64,000 nt of DNA from Micromonospora sediminimaris (GCA_900112325.1 FOLJ01000012.1:179038-243037); one strand, 5' to 3'; positions 1-8,907 are shown, counted from the stretch's first letter. A program made the numbers and translations. Notes: generated by a model not told the origin, from the sequence alone.

Positions 1-364
1 CCGGGTGGTCGAGTCCGGCACGGATGGCGACGAGGGCACCCCGGTCGTGACCGGCCAACGCGAAGCGCTCGTGCCCGAGCGCCCCGGCGAGCGCGACCAC
101 GTCGGCGGCCATGGTTCGTTTGGCGTACGCGGTGCCGTCCGGATCGGCGGGCTTGTCGCTGGCGCCGTAACCGCGCAGGTCCGGCACGATCACCGTGTGG
201 TCGGCGGCCAGGTCGGCGGCGACGTGCCGCCACATCAGGTGGGTCTGCGGGAAGCCGTGCAACAGCACGATCGGGCTGCCGGAGCCGCCGACGGCGGCGT
301 GCAGTTCCACCCCGTCGGCGACGGGAACGCGCTGCTGTTCGAAGCCGCTGATGCGCGGGGTCAT
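1..364 (-). CDS. alpha/beta-hydrolase (haloacetate dehalogenase/epoxide hydrolase-like), partial
   Basis: The gene starts with ATG at 364 and runs off the left edge, so only about 121 N-terminal residues are visible. They show the oxyanion-hole motif LLHGFPQTHLMW, the strand motif VPDLRGYGASDKP and the nucleophile elbow AGHDRGA. An Asp at the nucleophile position is typical of haloacetate dehalogenases and soluble epoxide hydrolases, and makes an esterase or lipase less likely. It is divergent from the SARP-type regulator that starts at 511, with about 146 nt between them. The C-terminal acid and His are outside the window, so the substrate cannot be judged. Confidence 0.85.
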   Translation of the reverse strand, partial: MTPRISGFEQQRVPVADGVELHAAVGGSGSPIVLLHGFPQTHLMWRHVAADLAADHTVIVPDLRGYGASDKPADPDGTAYAKRTMAADVVALAGALGHERFALAGHDRGALVAIRAGLDHP

Positions 365-498
365 TCCAGGTCCTCCGGATCACGTGGGTGTCGAACGGCG
401 GTTGCCGGTCGTCGACACCGAGGTTCGCCGGGCCGGATCAGCAGCGGATGAGTGCCCGATGAGTACGGGCGGACCGCCGCCATGATCGGCACTCGCCC

Positions 499-504
499 TA
501 GAGT
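499..504 (+). promoter_or_regulatory. candidate -10 box of a leaderless promoter for the SARP gene
   Basis: TAGAGT fits the actinobacterial -10 pattern TAnnnT and lies exactly 6 nt before the ATG at 511, so transcription would begin at or next to the start codon. There is no Shine-Dalgarno sequence before this ATG, which fits a leaderless mRNA. No clear -35 box is visible. Confidence 0.5.
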
Positions 505-510
505 GGTCAC

Positions 511-3500
511 ATGACCAGGCAGGACACGGTTCCGGCGGTGTCCTTCGGGGTGCTCGGTGCGGTAACCGCGTGGGCCGGTGGCGTACCGGTCGGGCTGAAG
601 GGTCCCCGGCACCGCGCCGTGCTCGCCCGGTTGCTGATCGCCCGGGGCCGGGTGGTCCCCGTCGACCAACTCCTCGCCGACCTCTGGCACCCGCCGGCGG
701 AAGGGTCGATCGCGGCGATCCGCACCTTCGTGGCCGATCTGCGCCGGGCCCTGGAGCCGGAACGGCCGGCCCGCCGCCCGGCCCGGTTGCTGATCACCAC
801 ACCCCCCGGGTACGCGCTGCGCGCCCCCGCCGACAGCGTCGACGCCTGGCGGTTCGAGGCGGCGGTCGTGGAGGCCGGACGGCTGCTCGACCAGGCCCGC
901 CCCGAGGCGGCGCTGACCGGCCTGGACGGGGCGTTCGCCCTGTGGCGAGGGCCCGCCTACGCCGGGTACGACGGGGAGGGTTGGGCCCGTGGGGAGATCA
1001 ACCGCCTCGACGACCTGCGGTTGCTCGGTAGCCAGCGGCGGGCCGAAGCGCTGATGGCGCTCGGGCGCGACGTCGAGGCCGCCACCGTCCTGCGGGGTGA
1101 CGCCGAGGCCCATCCGCTGCGCGAGGACATCTGGCGGTTGTGGGCCGTCGCGCTGTACCGCTCCGGCCGGCAGGGCGAGGCCCTTGCCGCGCTGCGCCGG
1201 GTCCGCGACTCCCTCGTCGACGAACTCGGCATCGACCCTGGGCCCCGGCTGCGTCAGCTCGAAGCCGACATCCTCCGGCAGGCACCGCACCTCGCCCCGA
1301 CCACGCCCACCGCGCCGACACCGGCGCCCGCCGCCCCCGCTGCGGCGCCGGCTTCCTCCCCCGAGGTGCCGGTCGGGGCCGACGGCACGCCCCCGGAACG
1401 TCCCGACGTGCCGCCGGGGCGGCGTCCCTTCATCGGCCGCGAACCGGAACTGGATCGCCTCGTACGAGTCGCCGCCGACACGGCCCGGGACGGCGCGCCG
1501 GCCGTCGCCCTGATCTCCGGCGACGCGGGCGCCGGCAAGACCGCCCTGCTCGACGCGCTCACCCGTCGTCTGGCGGCCGACGGCTGGGTGACCGCCTGGG
1601 GGAGCGTCCCCGAGTACGACGGTGCACCGACCGCCTGGCCCTGGACGCAGATCAACCAGACGCTGACGGCGAGGATCCGGCCGACACAGCCGGTCACGCC
1701 GTCACCGCCGGCCGACGCCGGACCGGTACCCGTCGACGGCAGCGAACGGAGCCTCGAGACGCTACGGTTCCGGTTGCGGCGCGAGGCGATCACACTTGTC
1801 GACACGGCAGCCCGGCAAGCCCCGGTGCTACTGGTCCTTGACGACCTGCACCGCGCCGACGAGGGCACCCTGGACCTGTTCACCGGCCTGTTCGCCGAGC
1901 CCGCACCGGCCAGCGGCCCCGTCATGATCATCGCTGCGTACCGCACGTCGCAGGTCGGTGCCGCGCTGACGGCGACGCTGGCCCGGCTCGCACCCCGCGA
2001 ACCGGCCCGGGTCTACCTCACTGGCCTGTCCGAGGTGGCGACCGCCGAGCTCACCCGGGAGGTCGTGGGGTTCGACGTCGACGCCGCCACCCTCAGGTCG
2101 ATTCACCATCGCAGCGGCGGCAACCCGTTCTTCGTCCGCGAGCTGGCCCGGTTGCTCGCCGCCGAGGGTCCGCAGGCGCTCGCCCGGGTACCCGCCGGGG
2201 TGCGGGACGTCATCCGGCACCGCCTCGCGCAGCTGCCGGAAGCCACCCGCACACTGCTACGGCAGGCGGCGGTCGTCGGCCGCGAGGTCGACCCGGAGGT
2301 GCTGTCGGCGTCGACCGGCGAACGCGAACCGGTCGTCCTCGACGCTCTCGACCAGGCCGAACAGGCCGGCTTCCTCAGCGCGCACGGTACGGCCGGGCAG
2401 TTGCGCTTCACCCACATCCTGGTCCGTGACACCCTCTACGACGACCTGCCGGCAGCCCGACGCGCCCGGTGGCACGCCGCCGTCGGTGAGGCCCTGGAAC
2501 GGCTGCACCCGCACCAGGCCGCCGCCCTCGCCCACCATTTCACCGCCGCAGGCAACCGGGCCACCGCCGGCCGTGCGGCCCGCTACGCACGGTCGGCCGC
2601 CGAGCAGGCCGAGGCGCGGGCCGCCCCGCACGACGCGGTCCGGCTCTGGGAGCAGGCGGTCACCGCGTACGACCGGGCCACCGACGGCGACGTGCACGGC
2701 CGGTTGGCGGCGCAGATGGGTCTGGGACGGGCCCTCGCGGTCACCGGTCGGCTGGCGCAGGCCCGCCGGCACCGGGCCGCCGCGATCAGCACCGCGCAGC
2801 GACTCGACGACCCCGAGCTGCTGGCGGACGTGCTCACCGCCTTCGCCGTACCGGCGATCTGGACCCGCAACGACGACGAGCCGCTGTCCCGGCAGGTCGC
2901 GCTGGCCGTCGAGACGGCACTGGCGGCCCTGCCTCCGGACGATCGCACCCGCCGAGGTCACCTGCTGGCCACCCTGGCGCTGGAGTTGCGCGGCAGCACC
3001 GGTGATCGCGGCGACCGGGCCGCCCGCGAGGCGGAGGACATCGCCCGGCAGACCGGCGACGTGCCGTTGCTCGCGTTGGCGCTCAACGCCCGCTATCTGC
3101 ACACCTTCCACCGGGCCGGCCTGGCGTCGGAGCGGGCCCGGCTCGGCGTGGAGCTGGCGGAGGTGGCCCGCTCGCGGAATCTGGTGACCTTCGAGGTGCT
3201 CGGTCACCTCATCGCCATGCAGGCGTACTGCGCGGTCGGCGACCTGGCCACGGCCGACGCCCGCGCCACGGCCGCCGAGCACCTCGCCCGTCGCTACGAG
3301 CTGCCCCTGGTCGGTCTCTTCACCCGGTGGTACGCCGCCCTGCGGCTGGCCATCGAGGGGCGACCCGCCGAGGCGGAGGACGCCTACCGGGAGGCGGATC
3401 ACGCCCTGCCCGCGGACGAACTGCCCGGCATGGCGCAGGGGCTGGCCCCGCTGGCGCTGTTCTGCCTCCGGCTGACCACCGGCGGCGACCCGACACCGGG

Positions 3501-3864
3501 CGAGACGGTCCGCTGGCGGGGCGAGGACTGGGGCCCGCACGAACCCTGGGTCCGCCCGCTGCTGCTGCTCGCCGCCGGTCGTCGCACCGAGGCGGCCGAA
3601 GCCCTGGAGGCCGTGCCGGACTCGCCGCACGATCTGCTGCGCGAGGCCCGCGGCTGCCTCGTCGCCCGCGCCGCCGTCGCGCTCGGCGACCGGTCCCGCA
3701 TCCGCGCCACGTACGCCGACCTGCTGCCCGCCGACGGCGAGCTGGCCGGTGCCGGCAGCGGTGTGCTCACCCTCGGCCCGGTCGCCCGTCACCTCGGCGA
3801 CCTCGCCGCCGCGCTCGGCGACCATGACCGCGCGCAGGTCCACTACTCGTCCGCCCACGGGTAA
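511..3864 (+). CDS. SARP/AfsR-type transcriptional regulator with AAA ATPase and TPR-like C-terminus
   Basis: A 1117-aa multidomain regulator. Residues about 10-100 form an OmpR-like winged-helix DNA-binding domain (FGVLGAVTAW, RHRAVLARLLIARG, RTFVADLRRALEP). Residues about 105-250 are the bacterial transcriptional activation domain (DAWRFEAAVVEAGRLL ... LVDELGIDPGPRLRQLE). A Pro/Ala-rich linker leads to an ATPase module at about 305-560 with Walker A GDAGAGKT and Walker B LLVLDDLHRAD. The remaining 500 residues are helical and Ala-rich with TPR-like repeats. The layout is that of large SARP regulators that switch on secondary metabolism or stress genes in response to nucleotide binding. No biosynthetic genes adjoin it; the neighbours are a divergent hydrolase and a convergent MOSC gene whose end is only 6 nt away. 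Its target is unknown. Confidence 0.9.
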   Translation: MTRQDTVPAVSFGVLGAVTAWAGGVPVGLKGPRHRAVLARLLIARGRVVPVDQLLADLWHPPAEGSIAAIRTFVADLRRALEPERPARRPARLLITTPPGYALRAPADSVDAWRFEAAVVEAGRLLDQARPEAALTGLDGAFALWRGPAYAGYDGEGWARGEINRLDDLRLLGSQRRAEALMALGRDVEAATVLRGDAEAHPLREDIWRLWAVALYRSGRQGEALAALRRVRDSLVDELGIDPGPRLRQLEADILRQAPHLAPTTPTAPTPAPAAPAAAPASSPEVPVGADGTPPERPDVPPGRRPFIGREPELDRLVRVAADTARDGAPAVALISGDAGAGKTALLDALTRRLAADGWVTAWGSVPEYDGAPTAWPWTQINQTLTARIRPTQPVTPSPPADAGPVPVDGSERSLETLRFRLRREAITLVDTAARQAPVLLVLDDLHRADEGTLDLFTGLFAEPAPASGPVMIIAAYRTSQVGAALTATLARLAPREPARVYLTGLSEVATAELTREVVGFDVDAATLRSIHHRSGGNPFFVRELARLLAAEGPQALARVPAGVRDVIRHRLAQLPEATRTLLRQAAVVGREVDPEVLSASTGEREPVVLDALDQAEQAGFLSAHGTAGQLRFTHILVRDTLYDDLPAARRARWHAAVGEALERLHPHQAAALAHHFTAAGNRATAGRAARYARSAAEQAEARAAPHDAVRLWEQAVTAYDRATDGDVHGRLAAQMGLGRALAVTGRLAQARRHRAAAISTAQRLDDPELLADVLTAFAVPAIWTRNDDEPLSRQVALAVETALAALPPDDRTRRGHLLATLALELRGSTGDRGDRAAREAEDIARQTGDVPLLALALNARYLHTFHRAGLASERARLGVELAEVARSRNLVTFEVLGHLIAMQAYCAVGDLATADARATAAEHLARRYELPLVGLFTRWYAALRLAIEGRPAEAEDAYREADHALPADELPGMAQGLAPLALFCLRLTTGGDPTPGETVRWRGEDWGPHEPWVRPLLLLAAGRRTEAAEALEAVPDSPHDLLREARGCLVARAAVALGDRSRIRATYADLLPADGELAGAGSGVLTLGPVARHLGDLAAALGDHDRAQVHYSSAHG

Positions 3865-3870
3865 GTGGGC

Positions 3871-4362
3871 TCACCTCCGCCGCGCCGGGTCGTCCTCGAT
3901 CGTCACGTCGACCGGGCCGACCCGGAGGAAGCCATCGGTCAACGGGGTGCAGCGGAGGCCTCCCCTGCCGCGCAGGCCACGCCACGCGCCGGGGCCGATG
4001 GTCACGTCCATCCAGGCGCAGGGGTGCGCCGCCCGGTTCGCCCGCAGCCGCACCGGCCCCTGGCCGGAGTCGAGCACCAGCACCGAGCCGACCAGGTCGT
4101 CCACGGTGATGCCCCGGGTCAGGATGTTGCGCCGTACCTGAGCCAGGCCGGTCCCGGCCGGCAGCGACTCGGCCGCGATGACGGTGACGCTCGCCTGCCG
4201 ATGTGCGGCCTTGCCGAAGTACCGGTCCCCCACGATGCCCAGCTCGGCCCGGACCTGGATCTCGTCCACCAGCTCACCGGCCGCCGCCGGCACCGGCCCG
4301 TCCGCCGGCCGGCCGACGAACCGGTGCACGGGCGAGGCCAGCAACTGGACGATCTCCGGCAT
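3871..4362 (-). CDS. MOSC domain-containing protein
   Basis: A 163-aa single-domain protein. It has the MOSC (molybdenum cofactor sulfurase C-terminal) pattern: GIVGDRYFGKAAHR, VTVIAAESL, RRNILTRGI and the conserved Cys in HPCAWMD. Such proteins are thought to bind or carry sulfur or molybdenum cofactor, often in oxidation of N-hydroxylated compounds; the substrate here is unknown. The start lies 32 nt after the ABC permease stop on the same strand, so it may be the last gene of the operon that begins at 6984. It faces the SARP gene tail to tail. Confidence 0.88.
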   Translation of the reverse strand: MPEIVQLLASPVHRFVGRPADGPVPAAAGELVDEIQVRAELGIVGDRYFGKAAHRQASVTVIAAESLPAGTGLAQVRRNILTRGITVDDLVGSVLVLDSGQGPVRLRANRAAHPCAWMDVTIGPGAWRGLRGRGGLRCTPLTDGFLRVGPVDVTIEDDPARRR

Positions 4363-4394
4363 GCCCCGACCCTATGCCGGGCGCGGTGACCGGG

Positions 4395-5132
4395 TCAGGA
4401 GAAGCGGCGTCCCTCGTCGCGCCGGTAGGCCCAGCCGGCGAGTGCCGCCAGCCCGACGATCCATACCCCCAGCATGACCATCGAGAGCGGTTCGGGCCGG
4501 AAGTCGCCCACTGCCGTCCACATCAGCTCGACCGCGCCCCGCGTCGGCAGGAAGGGTGCGATCGCCTCGATGAACGCGGGCGCCTGCCCGGGTGCGGTGA
4601 GCAGTCCACCGCCCACGGCCAGTGGGAAGAACACCAGTTGGGCGACCACGATCGCCGCCTTGCTCGGCAGGGCGTACCCGATGGCCAGCCCCATCAGCGT
4701 GAACGGCACCGACACCAGCGCGACGGCGACGGCGGCGAGCGCGAACCCCGCTGCGGTGGTCCGGGCCTCCGTGAGCAGCGCAGCGATGAGCACCACCGGC
4801 AGCAGCGACAGGTAGGTCAGGGTCAGACCGGCCAGCACCCGCCCAGCGAACCGGGGCGCCGGCCCGACCGGCAGGGTCCGCAGGTACGGATCCCACGGCT
4901 GGGCCCGGTCCTCGGCGACACCGACGCCGTACTGGAAGACGTTCGCGCTTAGCACCGCGAAGGTGACCATGGCGGCGGTGGCGTAGGTGGCGCCGACGGG
5001 GTTGTCACCGACGGCGGGCACCACGAAGAAGAGCATCGCGACGGCCGGAAAGAAGGCGCTGCCGAACACCGCGACCGGAGTCCGGACGAGTTCCAGCAGT
5101 TGATAGCGGGCGTGGGCCAGGGCGTACTGCAC
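4395..5132 (-). CDS. ABC-2 type transporter permease
   Basis: A 245-aa protein with about six hydrophobic segments and the ABC-2 exporter membrane layout (N-terminal ARYQLLELVRTPVAVFGSAFFPAVAML, long central hydrophobic stretches, basic C-terminus). The start is GTG at 5132. It begins 9 nt after the stop of the ATPase gene, so the two form a half-transporter pair, probably a drug or lipid exporter. The substrate cannot be inferred. It sits in a coupled operon with a wHTH regulator, which probably controls it. Confidence 0.87.
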   Translation of the reverse strand: MQYALAHARYQLLELVRTPVAVFGSAFFPAVAMLFFVVPAVGDNPVGATYATAAMVTFAVLSANVFQYGVGVAEDRAQPWDPYLRTLPVGPAPRFAGRVLAGLTLTYLSLLPVVLIAALLTEARTTAAGFALAAVAVALVSVPFTLMGLAIGYALPSKAAIVVAQLVFFPLAVGGGLLTAPGQAPAFIEAIAPFLPTRGAVELMWTAVGDFRPEPLSMVMLGVWIVGLAALAGWAYRRDEGRRFS

Positions 5133-5141
5133 GGCGTCTCC

Positions 5142-6041
5142 TCAGGCGGTGGTCGGCACGCCGGCGTCCGCCGGACGGCTCTCGGCGGTGATGGTGAGGA
5201 ACGCCTCCTCAAGCGAGGTGGGTCGGACCTCCAGGTCGCGGAAGGCCACACCGGCGGTGACCAGATCGCGGACCAGTTGGTCGGCGTCGGCGGTGAGCAG
5301 ATGGATCCGCTCCCGGTCCCGTTCCACCCGGACCAAGTTCGGCAGGGTCGGCAGGTCGTCGGCGGTCAGGCTGACCCGGCGCAGACCGACCACCGCGCGG
5401 ATCGCGGCGACGCTGTCGTCGGCGAGCACCCGACCCTGCCCGATGACCACCACCCGCTGCGCCAGCGCCTCGATCTCCTCCAGGTAGTGGCTGGTGAGCA
5501 GGACCGTACCGCCGTCGGCGTGGAAGGCGCGGATCGCGTCCCACAGCGCGTGCCGGGCCTCGACGTCGAGGCCGGTGGTCGGCTCGTCGAGCAGGACCAG
5601 CCGGGGCCGACCGACGAAGGCCAGCGCCACCGCCAGCCGCCGCCGCTGCCCCCCGGACAGACCACCGGTCTGTCGTCGGGCCAGGTCGGCCAGACCGAAC
5701 CGGTCGAGCAGCTCGGCCCGTGGGACCGGGTCGGGAAAGTGCGCGCCGACGAAGTCGACCACCTCACCGACGCGGAGCGAGCCGGGCAGCCCGGTCTCCT
5801 GTGGAGTGACCCCGACCCAGCGACGGCACGCGGGGTCGCGGGGATCGCCACCGAACAGCAGCACCCGGCCGCCGGTGGGGCGACGCAGCCCGACGAGCAG
5901 GTTGAGCAGGGTGCTCTTGCCGGCGCCGTTCGGCCCGAGGAGGCCGACCAGTTCGCCAGCCGGCACGTTCAGGTCGACCCGGTCGAGGGCCAGGACGTCA
6001 CCGTAGCGTCGGGTGGCCTGCTCGGCCCGGGCGAGAATCAT
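5142..6041 (-). CDS. ABC transporter ATP-binding protein
   Basis: A 299-aa nucleotide-binding protein of the DrrA/CcmA exporter type. Walker A is GLLGPNGAGKSTLLN, the signature is GGLSGGQRRR, and Walker B is LVLLDEPTTGLD, followed by an H-loop in LTSHYLEE. The C-terminal 80 residues form the extra domain usual in these exporters. The chosen ATG at 6041 overlaps the stop of the upstream regulator (ATGA), so a longer reading into that gene is unlikely. It works with the permease immediately downstream. Confidence 0.92.
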   Translation of the reverse strand: MILARAEQATRRYGDVLALDRVDLNVPAGELVGLLGPNGAGKSTLLNLLVGLRRPTGGRVLLFGGDPRDPACRRWVGVTPQETGLPGSLRVGEVVDFVGAHFPDPVPRAELLDRFGLADLARRQTGGLSGGQRRRLAVALAFVGRPRLVLLDEPTTGLDVEARHALWDAIRAFHADGGTVLLTSHYLEEIEALAQRVVVIGQGRVLADDSVAAIRAVVGLRRVSLTADDLPTLPNLVRVERDRERIHLLTADADQLVRDLVTAGVAFRDLEVRPTSLEEAFLTITAESRPADAGVPTTA

Positions 6042-6349
6042 GACGTCTCCTTGGCATCGGCGGATGCGAGCAGCGCCCGGATCGCCTCCGTGTACTCCTC
6101 GAAGGCCAGGCGGCCGCGACGGGTGAGCGCGATCAGGGTTACCGGGGTACGACCCCGATGGGTCTTGGTGACGGCGACGTAGCCGGCTTCCTCCAGCCGC
6201 CGCAGGTGCACCGAGAGGTTCCCTGCGGTCATCCCGAGGATCTCCTGGAGGCGAGGAAAGGTCACCTGATCGGAATCGGGCAGGGCGGACAGGGAGGCGA
6301 CCACCCGCAACCGGGCCTGAGCGTGGATGACCGGGTCGAGTTCGGTCAT
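6038..6349 (-). CDS. winged-helix transcriptional regulator (ArsR/MarR-like, HTH_27 type)
   Basis: A 103-aa protein that is almost only a winged-helix domain. It begins MTELDPVIHAQARLRVVASL, the recognition region is GMTAGNLSVHLRRLEEAGYV, and the wing is RGRTPVTLIALTRRGR. Such small regulators commonly sit in operons of ABC exporters and control them. Both ends overlap neighbours by 4 nt (ATGA): its start overlaps the stop of the membrane protein gene, and its stop overlaps the start of the ATPase gene. This indicates translational coupling. Confidence 0.88.
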   Translation of the reverse strand: MTELDPVIHAQARLRVVASLSALPDSDQVTFPRLQEILGMTAGNLSVHLRRLEEAGYVAVTKTHRGRTPVTLIALTRRGRLAFEEYTEAIRALLASADAKETS

Positions 6350-6984
6350 CGTCGGCCTCGGCGACGCAGCCAACCGAGCAGTCCGGCGAGCAGCATCCCG
6401 CCGCCGCCGGCAACCGCGACGATCAGGGCGTGCCAGCCGGGGCCGGCGATGGTGCCCAGCAGGTTGACCACGGTTATCCAGACACCGAGCAGGAACAGCG
6501 GCCGGTCCAACCAGATCGCGCCGCCGGCCATGTGCAGGATGCCGGTCAGCCCCACCGCGAGGGCCGACCAGAGCAGGCCGACCAGATCCGGCGGGAGACT
6601 GTCGGACAGCCGACCGGCGAGCACGAAGAGGGTCAGGAAGCCCAGCCCCCAGGACCAGCCGTACCAGGCGCCGCGCCGGGCGGATTCCCCGGTCACCTGC
6701 CCGTACGCCCGTGCGCCGGCCACCGCGCTGACGGCGCCGGCGGCGGCCAGCAGGACGAACAACACTGTCAGCGGCAGCCACGAGGGCATCTCGACCAGGG
6801 GTGTGTCGCCCGGCGAGTAGTAGAGAAAGTGCAGCCCGAAGCCGATCAGCCAGGCCAGCCCCCAGGGCCAGTAGTAGGCACGCGGGTCCGGCTCGAACTG
6901 ACGGGCGGCGGTGGCCCGCTGCTCGTCGATCAGTCGCAGGGCGGCGGCCGGGTCCTCGGGTGGCAGGTCATCGTCGGCGATCAC
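6346..6984 (-). CDS. integral membrane protein, first gene of the regulator/ABC operon
   Basis: A 212-aa protein of unknown function with an acidic soluble N-terminus (ADDDLPPEDPAAALRLIDEQ) and about six membrane segments, ending in a short Arg-rich tail (WLRRRGRR). The GTG at 6984 is preferred because the N-terminus then starts with VIADDDLPP; a reading that starts 9 residues earlier is possible. The gene leads the operon with the wHTH regulator, ATPase and permease, so a role with that transporter is likely. I recognise no family. Confidence 0.8.
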   Translation of the reverse strand: MIADDDLPPEDPAAALRLIDEQRATAARQFEPDPRAYYWPWGLAWLIGFGLHFLYYSPGDTPLVEMPSWLPLTVLFVLLAAAGAVSAVAGARAYGQVTGESARRGAWYGWSWGLGFLTLFVLAGRLSDSLPPDLVGLLWSALAVGLTGILHMAGGAIWLDRPLFLLGVWITVVNLLGTIAGPGWHALIVAVAGGGGMLLAGLLGWLRRRGRR

Positions 6985-6989
6985 GCAAA

Positions 6990-7008
6990 CTACTTTAAGA
7001 TGCAAAGT
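6990..7008 (-). promoter_or_regulatory. possible operator/promoter of the regulator-ABC operon
   Basis: Immediately upstream of the GTG at 6984 the minus strand carries ACTTTGCATCTTAAAGT-like dyad symmetry (arms CTTTG/TAAAG, imperfect) in an AT-rich patch that also holds TAAAGT, a possible -10 box 7 nt before the start. Small wHTH regulators of this kind often repress their own operon from such sites. This is inference from position and symmetry only. Confidence 0.35.
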
Positions 7009-7035
7009 CAAGGGTGCCGACGGCGGCCCCTATGC

Positions 7036-7078
7036 CCCGTTGGCCTGCGGACCGGTCAGCGGTCCGCAGGCCAACGGG
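7036..7078 (-). terminator. strong hairpin terminator after the FnIII-CBM2 gene
   Basis: A perfect 18-bp inverted repeat (arms 7036-7053 and 7061-7078, 7-nt loop) begins 8 nt after the stop of the secreted CBM2 protein gene. There is no U-tract, as is common in actinomycetes. Confidence 0.85.
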
Positions 7079-7086
7079 ATCGCTCG

Positions 7087-7872
7087 TCAGCTTCCGCAGG
7101 TCATCGTGATCCCCGCCGGCACCGTGCTGGCCGAGGCGAGCAGCCCGAACGTGGTGGTGCCGCCCGGCGCGACGGTGCCGTTGTACGGCGCGTTGCGGAC
7201 CGTGACGTCGGCGGCCGAGTTGTCGGGCACGCCACCCCAGACCGACTGGATCCGCTCGTCACCGGACCACCGCCACCGGACGAGCCAACCGTCGAGCGGT
7301 TCGCTGCCGGTGTTGCGTACGGTGACCGTGGCGACGAAGCCGCTGCCCCAACGGGCGTCGATAGTGGCCGTCGCGCCGCAGGGGGACAACGGCTCCGTCC
7401 TCGCCGGCCCACCGATGACGTACGGATCACGCCTGGCCTCGACGTCGCTGAACCGGAACCAGTACTCGGTGTCCGGGGTCAGCCCGTCGAGCGTCACCTG
7501 CCCGTTGCGCTCCAGCCCGGTGACCGCCTCGGCCACCGGGTTCTGCCACTTCGCCGCGTCGTCACGGCTGGTGAAGAGCAGGACGGTCATCGGCAGGTCG
7601 TAGCCGCAGGGTGGGCCGCTGAACATCAGCGAGTAGCTGATGGTGACGGAGGTGGCGGTGACCCCGGTGACCATCCCGCTGATCGGCAGTGCCGGCGGGC
7701 ACGCCACCGTAGGGGTCGGGGTCGGGGTCAGGCTTGGGGTCGGACTCGGACTCGGGGTCCACAGGGGCACCGGAGTCGAGGCGGCCGGGGTGTCGGCGGC
7801 GCCGGCCGCCGTGACCCCGGCGACTGCGGCCAGGGTCACTGCGGTCAGCACCACGCCGAGCGTACGTAGCAT
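7087..7872 (-). CDS. secreted FnIII-CBM2 protein without a catalytic domain
   Basis: A 261-aa exported protein. Residues 1-26 are a signal peptide (LGVVLTAVTLAAVAGVTAAGAA), followed by a Pro/Thr/Ser linker. A fibronectin type III domain spans about 58-160 (GVTATSVTISYSLMF, LDGLTPDTEYWFRFSD). A family 2 carbohydrate-binding module spans about 163-261, bounded by two Cys (CGATATIDARWGSGF ... GITMTCGS) with aromatic residues in GWLVRWRWSG. CBM2 modules bind cellulose, xylan or chitin. No catalytic module is present, so it may be an accessory or adhesion protein. It is a stand-alone unit with its own terminator. Confidence 0.85.
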   Translation of the reverse strand: MLRTLGVVLTAVTLAAVAGVTAAGAADTPAASTPVPLWTPSPSPTPSLTPTPTPTVACPPALPISGMVTGVTATSVTISYSLMFSGPPCGYDLPMTVLLFTSRDDAAKWQNPVAEAVTGLERNGQVTLDGLTPDTEYWFRFSDVEARRDPYVIGGPARTEPLSPCGATATIDARWGSGFVATVTVRNTGSEPLDGWLVRWRWSGDERIQSVWGGVPDNSAADVTVRNAPYNGTVAPGGTTTFGLLASASTVPAGITMTCGS

Positions 7873-8184
7873 CCGTTACCTCCAAGGGACGGTGACCGGC
7901 GGGTCGGCTGACCCAGCCGACGGCCGGTAGGTTGTCGGGCACCGGCCAACGGACCGCTGACGGCGTCGACAGCAGACGTCACGGTGGCGGTACGCGCACA
8001 AGAGGGCTGCCCGGACGCGTGGCATCCACGGCGCGCCCACGCCCGTCGAGCGACCACATCGGCTCCCCGGACGCGGTCGATGAGCCCGAGTCTCCCAGTC
8101 GACGCCCCTCGATACAACCACGCCGATTCGGCGGACCGGACACGAGCCTGGATGTCGCGTCAGGACCCGGGCCCGCCAGGCAGG
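7873..8184. other. intergenic region, nothing recognised
   Basis: This 312-nt stretch lies between the start of the CBM2 protein gene and the end of the DinB-like gene. It must hold the promoter of the CBM2 gene, but I see no convincing -35/-10 pair, palindrome or small gene in it. Confidence 0.5.
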
Positions 8185-8703
8185 TCAGCCCATGGACTTG
8201 GCACCGTCGATGGCCTCGCGGATGATGTCGGCGTGCCCGGCGTGCTGGGATGTCTCCGCGATGATGTGCAGCAGCACCCGGCGGGCCGACCAGCGGGCGC
8301 CCGGCTCGAACCAGGGCGCCTCCGGCAACGGCTGACCGGCGTCGAGGTCGGGCAGGGTGGCGACGAGTTCGTCTGTGCGACGCGCCACCTCGTCGTACGC
8401 CGCCAGAATGCCGGCCAGGGTCTCCCCCGGCAGCATCTGGAACGACTGCGCATGACGCTCGTAGACGCCCGGGTCGTCCGAGCTGCCCATCGCCGCCGGA
8501 CCATTGACGATGAAGTCGACCCAGTCGCGCTCGCAGTGCGTGACGTGCTTGATCACCCCGCCCACACACAGCTCGCTCACGGTGCTGCGCTCGGCGGCCT
8601 GCTGGTCGGTCAGCTCCCGAGCGGTGTTGCGCAGGAAGAAGCGGTGCTGGCGCAGGGCCTGAAGCAGGTCGGCGCGCTCGGCTGGCAGCTCGGTCTCGAT
8701 CAT
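8185..8703 (-). CDS. DinB family protein (DUF664-like)
   Basis: A 172-aa soluble helical protein. It starts MIETELPAERADLLQALRQ and shows the DinB-like pattern of metal-site His residues in separate helices: VIKHVTHCERDW near residue 60, and LLHIIAETSQHAGHADIIREA near the C-terminus. These are the usual positions for the three metal ligands. DinB/DUF664 proteins resemble mycothiol-dependent enzymes, and a thiol-transferase role is possible. The ATG at 8703 is chosen because homology starts there. It is monocistronic. Confidence 0.85.
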   Translation of the reverse strand: MIETELPAERADLLQALRQHRFFLRNTARELTDQQAAERSTVSELCVGGVIKHVTHCERDWVDFIVNGPAAMGSSDDPGVYERHAQSFQMLPGETLAGILAAYDEVARRTDELVATLPDLDAGQPLPEAPWFEPGARWSARRVLLHIIAETSQHAGHADIIREAIDGAKSMG

Positions 8704-8825
8704 GGTCGGCCCTTCGTCGGCGGTCGACCGGATGCTATTGGCCACCCCCGACAGTCCCCTCCGCCAGCGCTCGGCACATCCGGTCGAACTCGGCTCCACC
8801 GGCGGCGGTAAGCCTTCGGTGGCCC

Positions 8826-8854
8826 TTGACCGCAGACCGTGATCGGCTTAGCTT
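8826..8854 (+). promoter_or_regulatory. promoter of the chitinase gene
   Basis: TTGACC (8826-8831) and TAGCTT (8849-8854) are spaced by exactly 17 nt, a housekeeping sigma-type promoter. It would give a leader of about 45 nt before the ATG at 8908. I see no GGTCTAGACC-type chitin operator around it. Confidence 0.6.
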
Positions 8855-8907
8855 CATCGATCAGAAAGGTCTCTTAACGATTTCGCCCACCCCGCCTGGG
8901 AGTGCCG

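Noticed and set aside
511..3864. SARP regulator as the cluster-situated activator of the NRPS genes
   Set aside because: It lies 46 kb away with more than 35 unrelated genes in between, and no repeat of a SARP-type heptamer is visible before the NRPS gene.
8826..8907. Chitin-type GGTCTAGACC operator upstream of the chitinase
   Set aside because: Only a single GGTCT half is present at 8869-8873; no direct or inverted repeat of it is found.
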